Source: JAMQKA01 sp031569985 (GTDB lineage Bacteria; Bacteroidota; Rhodothermia; Balneolales; Balneolaceae). From it: 64,000 nucleotides of DNA. Each line of letters begins with the position of its first letter. The first letter of the stretch is position 1. The translations under genes were made by a program, and so were the position numbers. The notes under the pieces were generated by a model. It searched no databases and was not told the origin of the DNA. It was given only the letters and a program-made list of their open reading frames with translations. Of this stretch, positions 8,732 through 17,558 are shown in pieces. The stretch covers positions 21,123 to 85,122 of the forward strand of contig NZ_JAMQKA010000023.1 of NCBI RefSeq assembly GCF_031569985.1. The letters run 5' to 3'.

Positions 8732-10924
8732 CTACCCCATTTGAGCCAGGTAATAGAGCCGCATAATCTTCAACTCTTTATAACTTATTTCCCCGTCAAG
8801 CTCTTCATGGACCGGGCGCAACAGGTCGGGGCCATGCTTTTCGTAGGCCTGCAGAACGGAATCCTGTGCCTGCTCATCAAGTCCAGAGACTTCTAAAAAG
8901 CCTTCAGGGCGGAGAGGGTTGTCCTCCTTGTAATATTTGCGAAGATGTTTGAGAATAGTGGACATTTTTACATCATATTCATCCATCAACTCATTGATAG
9001 ACTGCCCGTTGTTGTAGGCCGGCCCAACCTCGTGATGTCGCTTTTTACTAAACTTTCCGGCCCGGGGGCGGGATGATCTGCGGGTTTTTGTCGCTCGCTT
9101 TTTCTTCTCTTCAATTCCGTGTTCTTCGCAGTACTGCTTGATCAGCCGTCCAAATTCATCGCCATACTTGTTGAGTTTCGCCGAGCCTATACCATGAATA
9201 GCACGCATACTCTCTTCGTTCTGTGGGAAATAATAAGCCATTTCAATGAGCGTGGTATCCGGGAAAATAACATAGGGCGGAACATCGGCTTTATCGGCCA
9301 GCTCTTTCCGTTTTTGCCGCAGCTGTTTGAAGAATGTTTCATCGTAATCGAGCTTTTCCGCTGAAGCGGCAGTGCGTGCGGAGTCTCTGTCGGCACTTTT
9401 GTTGTTGGTATTGATCCGGCCATACAGCGCTTTTCTACCTTTCAGCAGGTCTATTCCCGATTGTTTGAGCTTCAGGCTGCCGTATTCCGGATCACGCTCC
9501 AGGAAGCCATGGATAAGCAGTTGCTCGGATAGCTTCTTCCACTGCTTTTTAGACAACTCGCGCCCTATTCCATGGGTCGAAAGTTCAGTATGCCCGTGTT
9601 CCTTAACTTTTTTTGCCTCGGAGCCGCGCAGAATTTTAGTGATGTGGGTAGCTCCAAAATGTTGATCTGTGCGAACGATGCATGAGAGAAACTTCTGGGC
9701 GGGCTCGGTCAGATCCTCTACTTCCTGGGGACTGCCGACACAGTTATCGCACATATCACAAGTGTCGGAGGGATAGGTCTCTCCAAAGTAATCCATCAGG
9801 GGAATGCGACGGCACTTGTTGTTTTCAATAAACTGTAGCAGGGCATTCAGGTGCCGCTCCGCCACCTTTTTCTCTTGCCCCTGCTTCTTGTTGATAAAGT
9901 ACTTGATCTTGTTGATGTCGGAATAACTGAACAGCATCAGGCAGTCGGCCTGCAGCCCGTCTCGGCCGGCGCGGCCGATCTGCTGGTAGTACGCTTCAAT
10001 ATTCTGTGGCATGTCGTAATGCACTACAAACCGCACATCCGGCTTGTTGATGCCCATCCCAAAGGCGATGGTTGCCACTATGATATCCACATCGTCCTTG
10101 ATAAAGGCCTCTTGGTTATTGTTGCGCCTTCCCTCTGAAAGTCCCGCATGGTAGGGGCGCACCGAGAACCCTTCGTACTCCAGCTCTTCTGCCAGCTCAT
10201 CCACCTGCTTGCGCGAAAAGCAGTAGATGATGCCCGATTGATTTTCATGGCGGTCCAGGAACGTCAGTACCTGGTCCAGCGGACGGTGTTTATCCCGGAT
10301 TTCGAGGAACAGGTTCGTTCTGTTAAAACTGGCGATAAACGCTTCTGTTTCCTTTAGCTCCAGGGTCCTTTTGATATCATCCTGGACACGGGGAGTGGCT
10401 GTTGCCGTAAGGGCGATCGTGACTGCATCCGGGAAATTTTTGCGCACCATGGCCAGCTTTCGGTATTCTGGGCGGAAATCATGGCCCCATTCGGAAATAC
10501 AGTGTGCCTCATCAATCGTAAAAGAATCAACGTCGAGTGATTTAAGAAGCTTCTTTGTTCGCGACATCAGCAGTGTTTCCGGTGCAAGATAGAGCAGGGA
10601 AACTTCGCCTCGTTTTAGCAGGTCCACATTGTGCTGGTATTCCTGTTGTGAGAGCGTGCTGTTCAGCTGCACTGCCGAGATGTTATACTCCCGCAACTGC
10701 TCCACTTGGTCTTTCATCAGCGAGATGAGCGGAGAAACAACGATCGTCAGCCCGTCAAAGATAAGGGCCGGTATCTGGTAACACAGCGATTTTCCACCGC
10801 CGGTGGGCATGACGACCAGGGCATCATTTTTTTGCAGCACATGATCAATTACTTCTTCCTGGAGGGGTCGAAATTCTTTGAAGCCGAAAACGTTCGTGAG
10901 CGCCTCTCGGGCTTGTTGCATCAT
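8732..10924 (-). CDS. recQ: ATP-dependent DNA helicase RecQ
   Basis: 3'-to-5' helicase for recombination and fork repair. The 730 residues contain, in order, helicase motif I (MPTGGGKS), motif II (DEAH in TIDEAHCISEWGHDF), motif VI (QQIGRAGRDG), the RecQ zinc site (CRR ... CDMCDNC, near residues 375-400), an RQC winged helix, an HRDC domain near 535-610 (FPDTTLIEMAYYFPQ ... GIGSAKLNKYG), and a C-terminal helix-turn-helix region near 640-730 (NGQSINELMDEYDVKMSTIL). That last domain is found in RecQ of Bacteroidetes and Firmicutes. The ATG at 10924 is taken; a TTG precedes it and another ATG follows directly. Confidence 0.95.
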   Translation of the reverse strand: MMQQAREALTNVFGFKEFRPLQEEVIDHVLQKNDALVVMPTGGGKSLCYQIPALIFDGLTIVVSPLISLMKDQVEQLREYNISAVQLNSTLSQQEYQHNVDLLKRGEVSLLYLAPETLLMSRTKKLLKSLDVDSFTIDEAHCISEWGHDFRPEYRKLAMVRKNFPDAVTIALTATATPRVQDDIKRTLELKETEAFIASFNRTNLFLEIRDKHRPLDQVLTFLDRHENQSGIIYCFSRKQVDELAEELEYEGFSVRPYHAGLSEGRRNNNQEAFIKDDVDIIVATIAFGMGINKPDVRFVVHYDMPQNIEAYYQQIGRAGRDGLQADCLMLFSYSDINKIKYFINKKQGQEKKVAERHLNALLQFIENNKCRRIPLMDYFGETYPSDTCDMCDNCVGSPQEVEDLTEPAQKFLSCIVRTDQHFGATHITKILRGSEAKKVKEHGHTELSTHGIGRELSKKQWKKLSEQLLIHGFLERDPEYGSLKLKQSGIDLLKGRKALYGRINTNNKSADRDSARTAASAEKLDYDETFFKQLRQKRKELADKADVPPYVIFPDTTLIEMAYYFPQNEESMRAIHGIGSAKLNKYGDEFGRLIKQYCEEHGIEEKKKRATKTRRSSRPRAGKFSKKRHHEVGPAYNNGQSINELMDEYDVKMSTILKHLRKYYKEDNPLRPEGFLEVSGLDEQAQDSVLQAYEKHGPDLLRPVHEELDGEISYKELKIMRLYYLAQMG

Positions 10925-11387
10925 CAATTGGGTTTTGCGTTAAATTTTGCGAAACGAAAAGTAAGGATATAATAAGTCAATTTTTATCTCAACTTTGGAA
11001 ATACTTTTATCTGCGTAAAAAGTTTCGTTGAACCGTTGAGCTGTTGACAGTTTAGTCAAAAGTCAAAAGATCCAAGGTCGAAAAGTCCAAAGTTGAAGGT
11101 CAAAGGGTATGATTTAAATTCTCTTCATCGTAGTTGATGTTGAAGTGTATGTGTTCAAAAGTTATAACCAAGTTCGAGCTTAACACCTCGACATCCATAC
11201 TTCCAACGGTTAAACATCTAAACTTTTCAACGATTCAACGAAGTTTAAACACGCTGGAGTTGTTATTTAAGCATGTGATAACTATCCTGTTACATTGTTC
11301 TAGGGAGAGATCCTAATTTACCTTGAGAGAAAAACGTCGGGCCGTGTGGTTATTAGTTGATTCATCTTGAAATTAATTTCGTTCGTT
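10925..11387. other. Intergenic region with degenerate heptamer arrays
   Basis: This 463-bp gap lies between divergent genes and has no gene. Tracts at 11028-11110 (GTTGAACCGTTGAGCTGTTG, GTCAAAAGTCAAAAG) and their approximate reverse complements at 11198-11245 (CAACGGTTAAACATC, CAACGATTCAACG) look like eroded 7-bp tandem repeats in inverted orientation. The promoters of recQ and the downstream trio should be here, but none is clear. Confidence 0.5.
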
Positions 11388-12506
11388 ATGTTTGGGATAC
11401 AAGCTCTGGATGTCGTTATCAGTCTTATCTTCATCTACCTGCTCTTCAGCCTGTTTGTGAGCGTGGTAAATGAGATTTTAAGCCAGTTTTTCCAGGTGAG
11501 GGGCAAGGAACTACGTTTCTCAATTGAGCGGATGATCGGGTATGCACTCCGAAAACAGTTTTACCAGCATCCCAAAATTAACAGGACGCAATACCGCTCC
11601 AGCATTTTTTACGGAACGCCATTATGGAAGCTATATGCCTGGATCCGGGAAAAGATATCCAGCAATATCGATTTTGGTTCCAAGGACATCGACAAGAAGA
11701 TAACCAATAAAGCCTCTCCCTCGAATATCTCAACAGGGACATTTGCCGACACGCTGATCGATCTCATCCAGGATGAGGCGGCCAGGAAGGAGCTGTTTAA
11801 GCAGGCCCCATTCCTGGAAAAAATATACCAAAAGGCGGAGGGCGATGTTGAAGCACTGCGAGAAGCCATAGAAAATTGGTTCGATGAGATTATGGTGTAT
11901 ACCAGCGAATGGTACAAGCAAAAGCTCCGGTACATACTACTGGTGCTGGGGTTCCTGACGGCTGCGGCCTTTAATGTTGATTCAGTTTCGATCTTTAAAA
12001 CATTGGCCAACAATCCGGAAACGCGGGGTCAGGTAGTTCAACAGGCAGAGGGATTCATTGACTCCCACAACCTTGAGGATGGAATAGTGGTGCCGGTGAC
12101 TGTTGGGGATTCAGCCGCCTCGTCTGATACCCTGTACAGCAACTATGCCATTCGTGATTTTTTGGAATCCAGGTACGAGGCATGCGGGGGATCAGAGCAA
12201 TGCAGGAAATCAGTTAATGAAGACTATCCCACGCTGGCAAGGATTGACAGCACCTACATGGAAGTGAACCGGCTTGTTCATGAAGATATTGAACAGCTCT
12301 CTACGGTGCTGGGCATCGGCTGGGGCAGTTGGAATGGTGCTACCGGATGGCTCGACTGGATTGTGAGGGTGCTGGGATGGCTGGTTACGGCAATAGCTAT
12401 CAGCCTGGGGGCCCCGTTCTGGTTCGACTTGCTCAAGAGAGTTATCAACCTCAAGAATGAAATCACAAAAGAGAAAGGTACAACAACTAAAACCAAGACA
12501 GAATAA
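11388..12506 (+). CDS. Conserved membrane protein of unknown function (first gene of a trio)
   Basis: 372 residues from the ATG at 11388; the frame opens 7 codons earlier at a TTG. The N-terminal membrane segment ALDVVISLIFIYLLFSLF is followed by a soluble region containing FADTLIDLIQDE and WFDEIMVYTSEWYKQKLRYI. A second span lies at LLVLGFLTAAAFNVDSV and a third near the C-terminus (LGWLVTAIAISLGAPFWFDL). I recognise the pattern (N-terminal helix, TLIDLI, WFD...S.WYK, GAPFWFDLL) from uncharacterised bacterial membrane proteins, but no function is known to me. It lies 2 bp before the next gene, so the three genes are almost surely one operon. Confidence 0.65.
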   Translation: MFGIQALDVVISLIFIYLLFSLFVSVVNEILSQFFQVRGKELRFSIERMIGYALRKQFYQHPKINRTQYRSSIFYGTPLWKLYAWIREKISSNIDFGSKDIDKKITNKASPSNISTGTFADTLIDLIQDEAARKELFKQAPFLEKIYQKAEGDVEALREAIENWFDEIMVYTSEWYKQKLRYILLVLGFLTAAAFNVDSVSIFKTLANNPETRGQVVQQAEGFIDSHNLEDGIVVPVTVGDSAASSDTLYSNYAIRDFLESRYEACGGSEQCRKSVNEDYPTLARIDSTYMEVNRLVHEDIEQLSTVLGIGWGSWNGATGWLDWIVRVLGWLVTAIAISLGAPFWFDLLKRVINLKNEITKEKGTTTKTKTE

Positions 12507-12508
12507 GT

Positions 12509-12862
12509 ATGCGTAAAACCTATCGCTATAAAGACCTGGAATTTCCGGTTGCGGATGATGAGGATGTACAGTTCACTGTGGAGTTCGTTTCGGATGGAAA
12601 TATGGTGCAAACCGTGGTAAATACACCCGGCGACAATGATCCCGAAATTGATGGAGAAGGTACAAAACTCCTTGGCAAAGGGGCGGACCTGCGAGGTACC
12701 CAGACGATCTGTTTCTCTGACGCGGCAAATCCTGTGCCCAACGAGGATCACATTCGAATCAACTTTAAGATAAATGACAAGCTGCTCGTTGAGCATTCAA
12801 ACGAAAAATCGGAAGAGGAGCGCCCCTACATTGTATTGGCAATTAAATTTCCCACCGTATGA
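12509..12862 (+). CDS. Small soluble protein of unknown function (middle of the trio)
   Basis: 117 residues with no signal peptide or membrane segment. Acidic overall, and the alternating pattern (VQFTVEFVSDG, IRINFKINDKLLVEH, PYIVLAIKFP) suggests a beta-rich fold. I recognise no family. It starts 2 bp after the membrane gene, and its last four bases overlap the next gene (ATGA), which implies translational coupling and a shared role. Confidence 0.55.
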   Translation: MRKTYRYKDLEFPVADDEDVQFTVEFVSDGNMVQTVVNTPGDNDPEIDGEGTKLLGKGADLRGTQTICFSDAANPVPNEDHIRINFKINDKLLVEHSNEKSEEERPYIVLAIKFPTV

Positions 12863-14196
12863 GACGCTTGGTACTAGGACTTTGCATCAGCTTTCTGGCA
12901 ACGGCTTCGTATGCACAGGAACGACTTACGGACATTAGCGCCCCCACTTCTCCCGCTTCAGCACTTCTCGGCGTGCAGCCTCAATCGGTGTTATCGCCCA
13001 AATCTTACGGGGCGTTGGAGACGGCACTGTACTCCAATTTTATTAATAGCGCAGGAGAAACAGTCCTGCCCAACGATTTTGGTCTCGAGTTCACCCCGTA
13101 TTGGGCCAGTGATCACAGTCTTACTATTGAGGAGTATCTCTACCCACAGGATGTGTGGAAGGGCCAGATTGTCCGCAATTCATCTTTTTCGATGGCGTCT
13201 ACTCAAAATTTTCGTCTTGGCGACAGCACCGCCACCAGCGGACTGGGCTTTGGGTATCGTACTACTCTTTATTTTGGGAATAAAAAAGATCGCGAAGTAG
13301 TAACCCAATTCCGACAGCAGATTGCAAAAAACCAGAAAGTGCAGGCCAGGATCGGGGCGGAGGCGAACCAGCTGGTTTTTCAGCCGGAGATCCAGGGCAG
13401 GACTGATTTTCTCAATGCCATCCGCCCTGTGATAGCAAAGGCACTTCAGGATGTTTACGAGGAGGATTCCACGCAGTTGGTTGAAGAACAGGTTAATACC
13501 ATCTTGGCAGACAGTAGCAGCCTTCCCACGTATGATAGCGACAACCTGGATGCGTTCTTGGATGCGTTTATGAATATGGTGGACCAGAATTTGGTTGATG
13601 CAGACAGGAAGCTGAATGCCCAGGCAGTTTTCGATAATTTTAAGGGCTATATCAAAAACCGGCAGGGATTCTCTGTGGATGTGGCCTACGGCGTTTTCCT
13701 TAACTTCCCCGCCAGCAATTTTAAATCGGCTGTTGCTCCCCGCCACTCGTTCTGGGTTACCCCGTCTTACCGGTTCAAGGATGAGCTGAGCAGATTGAAA
13801 GTGATGGGCGTTTTTCGTTTTGAGACCTACAACACCGGTTATTATAAAGAGTATTTTCCCAGCTCCCAGGTTTTCGAACATAATATTGACTATGGGATCG
13901 CCGTCTCGGGAGAGTTCGATCGCTTTTCACTCCAGCTGGAGGCCGTGGGCCGCAGCAGCAATTCGCTTGTCCCCGCGGGCACTGATAACACCGGCAACCA
14001 GCTGTTTCGCAAAGACAGCCGCTCCGACTTCCAGGCGATCGGGACCTTCGTGTATCGACTGAACGACCGGCTGGCCCTAACCTACAGCCTTGGCGACAGC
14101 TTCGAGCCGATCTTTAATGCTGAGAATACCTTGGTCTCCCTGGTCTCGCTCAATTTCGGGTTTGGAGGCCCAACGCGGCAGGATTTAAGTGAGTAG
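12859..14196 (+). CDS. Putative outer-membrane beta-barrel protein (third gene of the trio)
   Basis: 445 residues with a signal peptide (RRLVLGLCISFLATASYAQ, cleavage after AYAQ-like end). The mature N-terminus contains SVLSPKSYGALETALYSNF and LGLEFTPYW-like strands. A helical stretch near 150-270 (REVVTQFRQQIAKNQKVQ ... NMVDQNLVDADRKLN) is followed by amphipathic strand pairs (FSVDVAYGVFLNF, HSFWVTPSYRF, KVMGVFRFETYN, LALTYSLGDSF) up to a C-terminal LVSLNFGFGG. That suggests an outer-membrane barrel with a periplasmic helical insertion. Family unknown. Its start overlaps the previous gene by 4 bp. With an inner-membrane partner two genes upstream, an envelope-spanning function is a reasonable inference only. 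Confidence 0.55.
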   Translation: MRRLVLGLCISFLATASYAQERLTDISAPTSPASALLGVQPQSVLSPKSYGALETALYSNFINSAGETVLPNDFGLEFTPYWASDHSLTIEEYLYPQDVWKGQIVRNSSFSMASTQNFRLGDSTATSGLGFGYRTTLYFGNKKDREVVTQFRQQIAKNQKVQARIGAEANQLVFQPEIQGRTDFLNAIRPVIAKALQDVYEEDSTQLVEEQVNTILADSSSLPTYDSDNLDAFLDAFMNMVDQNLVDADRKLNAQAVFDNFKGYIKNRQGFSVDVAYGVFLNFPASNFKSAVAPRHSFWVTPSYRFKDELSRLKVMGVFRFETYNTGYYKEYFPSSQVFEHNIDYGIAVSGEFDRFSLQLEAVGRSSNSLVPAGTDNTGNQLFRKDSRSDFQAIGTFVYRLNDRLALTYSLGDSFEPIFNAENTLVSLVSLNFGFGGPTRQDLSE

Positions 14197-14331
14197 GGCA
14201 GTTGATTGTCGTTAGCTCGATATAAAGATCAAGCTGGGCCGTTGGATTTACGGTATTAGGGATCAAATAAGTTGCTTCCCTCACCTACTGCCGGTCATAC
14301 AGCGATGATTGTGGTCCATGCTCTTTCATTT

Positions 14332-14353
14332 GCGCGGGAATTAATTCCCGCGC
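14332..14353. repeat. Perfect 22-bp palindrome
   Basis: Each arm reads GCGCGGGAATT toward the centre. It lies between convergent genes and is of the same short intergenic class as the REP-like palindromes elsewhere in the window. Confidence 0.55.
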
Positions 14354-14401
14354 TATAGATAGGCATGAAACCGGATCACCTCGTTGCCCTCATTTCGTTG
14401 T

Positions 14402-14426
14402 GGCACGGTGCACCGTGCCCGTACAC
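14402..14426 (+). repeat. REP-like palindrome GGCACGGTGCACCGTGCC with CGTACAC tail
   Basis: A perfect 18-bp palindrome followed by CGTACAC. A near-identical element with the same tail occurs at 34855-34880, which marks it as a dispersed repeat rather than a chance palindrome. Confidence 0.6.
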
Positions 14427-14572
14427 TTTATCGAGCAATTTTGGGAGTCAGGTTACAGAGGACAAGCGACGATAGAGAGCACGTTTTTGGCAACGGAGAG
14501 GTTGATTTCTATTATAAAAAGCCTGCCAGGTTTCGGAAACCTGACAGGGCTGAGATGAATACCAAACAAGAA

Positions 14573-14605
14573 AAAGTCCATCCCGAAGTTATCAGGATGG
14601 ACCTT
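14573..14605 (-). terminator. Rho-independent terminator of carB
   Basis: On the minus strand AAAGGTCCATCC pairs with GGATGGACTTT around an 11-nt loop and is followed by TTTTTC. It lies 24 bp past the carB stop codon. Confidence 0.75.
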
Positions 14606-14628
14606 TCGAATTCTAAGTAATTAAAAGC

Positions 14629-17466
14629 CTACTTGCTTAAGTACAAGTTTTTGAACTCATACGGCTTTTTGAAGTGCTCGTCGTTGAAGTCTTCCGCGAA
14701 ATAGATCGTTTCGCCTGTTGACTTCATCTCGGGTCCGAGCTCCTTCTTGACTTCCGGGAACTTGCCAAACGGGAAGACCGGCTCCTTGATCGCCCACTTG
14801 GTCAACTTGGATTTGAGATCCTCTTCCGGGAAGTCCTTGAGCTTGGCACCCAGCATTACCTTCACTGCAATGCGCGCTTCCGGCCGCTCGGTGGCTTTGG
14901 CCAGGAACGGGATCGTTCGCGTTGATCGCGGGTTAGCCTCCAGCACATACACATCGTCACCCTTCACGGCATACTGCACATTCAGGAATCCGATGATGCC
15001 CATCTTGCTGGCGATCTTCTGATGGTAATCCTTGATCTTGTTAATCGCCACGTCGCTGAGGGAGTAGGTCGGAATGACGGCCGTGGAGTCGCCCGAGTGA
15101 ACACCCGCAGGCTCAATATGCTGCATGATGCCGGCGATGTGTAGCTGCTCGCCGTCATACACGGCATCCACATCCACCTCAACCGCATCCTCAAGGAAAC
15201 GGTCGATCAGGAAATCGTTTTCGGGATGGGTTTGGAGAATTTTCTCGGTATACTTTTTCAGTTCCTCCTCTTTGATGGCGATCCGCATGCCCTGCCCGCC
15301 AAGAACGTAACTTGGACGGATCAGTACCGGGTAACCGATGCGGTCCGCCACTTCCAGCGAGCCCTCCACGGTTCGGGCGGTGCCATATTCAGGAAAGGGG
15401 ATATCCAGCTCCTTGAGGAAGTTGGAGAAGGAGCCGCGATCTTCGGCAAAATTGATCTTTTCAAATGGCGTACCAAAGATTTTGATGCCTTCTTCCACAA
15501 AACGCTTGCCTAGCTTCAGGGCCGTCTGTCCACCAACCTGCAGGATCACGCCTTCGGGATCCTCATGCTCAATGATGTCGAGCACGCGCTCCCAGTAGAC
15601 CGGCTCAAAATAGAGCTTGTCGGCGATGTCAAAGTCGGTTGAGACGGTCTCCGGGTTACAGTTGATCATGATCGCCTCGTAGCCCATCTCTTTGGCCGCT
15701 CCAACGGCGTGGACACAGGTGTAGTCAAACTCAATACCCTGCCCGATGCGGTTGGGACCACTGCCCAGGATAACGACTTTTTTGTTATCAGAAACGTCGC
15801 TTTCATTTTCTCCTTCATATGAGGAGTAGTAGTAGGGCGTTTCAGCAGGAAACTCGGCCGCGCAGGTATCCACAACCTTGAAGGCCGGCTTGAGTTCGAG
15901 CTCTTTCCTCTTTTCACGTACTTCGTACTCGCTTACCGGGCCATCGCTCTGGCTCAGCATCCAGGCGATCTGGGTATCGCTGAAGCCAGCCTGCTTTAAT
16001 TCGTAGAGATCATCTTTGGAGATATCCTCCAGCGATTGCCCTTCCGTTCGGTTTTCGAGCGAGACCATGTAACGGATCTGTTGCAGGAACCAGGGGTCTA
16101 CCTGGGTGATATCCGCTATCTCTTCAACGGAGGCCCCCAGTTTGAAGGCATGCCGTACATTCAGCAGGCGATCCCAATACGGTTTCAGGAGTCGCTCACG
16201 AACGCTGTTGCGCTCGATCTCTTCATAACCGTCGGCACCAAGTCCGGCGCGACCGATTTCGAGTGACTGCCACGCCTTGTTGAGCGCTTCCGGGAAGTTG
16301 CGACCGATCGACATCACTTCGCCCACCGCTTTCATCTGGGTGGTCAGTTCTTCGTCCACGCCGGGGAACTTCTCGAAGTTGAACCGCGGCGCTTTCACCA
16401 CCACGTAGTCGATGGAGGGTTCGAAGCAGGCGGAAGAAACGCCAGTAATCGGGTTGGGAAGCTCATGAAGGTCATAACCAACCGCCAGCTTGGTGGCAAT
16501 TTTGGCAATCGGGTAGCCGGTGGCTTTTGACGCCAGGGCCGAAGAACGACTTACCCGTGGATTAATCTCGATTGCCACGAAACGATCGGAGCCCGGCTCC
16601 ACGGCAAACTGTACGTTACATCCGCCGGCAAATTCGCCAATTGAGTTCATCATCTTTATGGCAGCATCGCGCAGCATCTGGAACTGCTTGTCGGTCAGTG
16701 TCTGCGAGGGGGCCACGGTAACAGAGTCGCCGGTGTGCACACCCATCGGGTCGATGTTTTCAACAGTACAGACAATGACGACTGTATCGTTGGGGTCGCG
16801 CAGGAGTTCCAGCTCATACTCTTTCCACCCAAAGATGCTCTCTTCAATCAGCACCTGGTGTACCGGACTGAGCTCGAGTCCGCGCAGTACTTTACGTTCA
16901 AATTCATCTTCATTCCAGACGATTCCGCCACCGTCGCCGCCCATGGTAAAGGAGGGGCGTATGACAATTGGGAGGCCACCGAGCTCTTCGGTAATCTCTT
17001 TCGCCTCCAGCAGGGAGTCTGCTATGCGGCTGCGGCATTGCGGGATGTCGATCTCGTCCATCAGGTCGCGAAACGCCTGCCGATCTTCGGTGATCTCCAC
17101 GGCATCAATATTTACCCCGATAATCTCGATGCCGTTTTCTTCCCAAAAATTTTCCTGCTGCAGGTCCCGGGTCAGGTTCAGGCCGGTTTGTCCACCCATG
17201 GTCGGGAGCACCGCATCGGGCTTTTCCTTTTCTACAATTTCTTTAATGGATTCGGTAGTTAACGGCTTCAGGTAGACCTCATCGGCCATCAGCGGATCGG
17301 TCATAATGGTGGCCGGGTTCGAGTTGATGAGTATAACTTCGTAGCCATCGTCCATCAGTGAGCGGCAGGCCTGTGATCCGGAGTAGTCAAACTCGGCAGC
17401 CTGGCCAATTACAATAGGTCCTGAGCCAATGATAAGAATTTTGTGGATATCGTCGCGTCGTGGCAT
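14629..17466 (-). CDS. carB: Carbamoyl-phosphate synthase large subunit, lacking the allosteric domain
   Basis: Makes carbamoyl phosphate from ammonia, bicarbonate and two ATP for pyrimidine and arginine synthesis. Both ATP-grasp halves are present: KILIIGSGPIVIGQAAEFDY begins the first, KKVVILGSGPNRIGQGIEFD the second near residue 565. Each contains its metal-site signature (EINPRVSRSSALASKATGYP; LEANPRSTRTIPFLAKATE). The protein ends at 945 residues with ETIYFAEDF...YLSK, so the C-terminal MGS-like regulatory domain of about 130 residues known from E. coli (1073 aa) is absent. As I recall, several Bacteroidetes CarB proteins are similarly short. carA lies 92 bp upstream on the same strand. 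Confidence 0.95.
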   Translation of the reverse strand: MPRRDDIHKILIIGSGPIVIGQAAEFDYSGSQACRSLMDDGYEVILINSNPATIMTDPLMADEVYLKPLTTESIKEIVEKEKPDAVLPTMGGQTGLNLTRDLQQENFWEENGIEIIGVNIDAVEITEDRQAFRDLMDEIDIPQCRSRIADSLLEAKEITEELGGLPIVIRPSFTMGGDGGGIVWNEDEFERKVLRGLELSPVHQVLIEESIFGWKEYELELLRDPNDTVVIVCTVENIDPMGVHTGDSVTVAPSQTLTDKQFQMLRDAAIKMMNSIGEFAGGCNVQFAVEPGSDRFVAIEINPRVSRSSALASKATGYPIAKIATKLAVGYDLHELPNPITGVSSACFEPSIDYVVVKAPRFNFEKFPGVDEELTTQMKAVGEVMSIGRNFPEALNKAWQSLEIGRAGLGADGYEEIERNSVRERLLKPYWDRLLNVRHAFKLGASVEEIADITQVDPWFLQQIRYMVSLENRTEGQSLEDISKDDLYELKQAGFSDTQIAWMLSQSDGPVSEYEVREKRKELELKPAFKVVDTCAAEFPAETPYYYSSYEGENESDVSDNKKVVILGSGPNRIGQGIEFDYTCVHAVGAAKEMGYEAIMINCNPETVSTDFDIADKLYFEPVYWERVLDIIEHEDPEGVILQVGGQTALKLGKRFVEEGIKIFGTPFEKINFAEDRGSFSNFLKELDIPFPEYGTARTVEGSLEVADRIGYPVLIRPSYVLGGQGMRIAIKEEELKKYTEKILQTHPENDFLIDRFLEDAVEVDVDAVYDGEQLHIAGIMQHIEPAGVHSGDSTAVIPTYSLSDVAINKIKDYHQKIASKMGIIGFLNVQYAVKGDDVYVLEANPRSTRTIPFLAKATERPEARIAVKVMLGAKLKDFPEEDLKSKLTKWAIKEPVFPFGKFPEVKKELGPEMKSTGETIYFAEDFNDEHFKKPYEFKNLYLSK

Positions 17467-17558
17467 TTCTGTTTGTAGCTTCTGAAGATTTTGAGATTAT
17501 AAGTTGGTTTAGAGGCTTAGATCGGGTAAGGGCATGGAGCCCCCCTACACTTGCGATG

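Larger units (their letters stand above)
14197..14628. other. Intergenic region rich in palindromes, downstream of the trio and of carB
   Basis: This 432-bp gap between convergent genes holds four palindromes: a perfect 22-bp palindrome with arms GCGCGGGAATT (14332-14353), GGCACGGTGCACCGTGCC (14402-14419), an inverted repeat CCTGCCAGGTTTC / GAAACCTGACAGG (14522-14548), and the carB terminator (14573-14605). The short frame that crosses them is not a gene. Confidence 0.6.

Noticed and set aside
14384..14620. 78-residue plus-strand frame downstream of the trio
   Set aside because: It consists of palindromic repeats and the carB terminator, with no codon-use signal.
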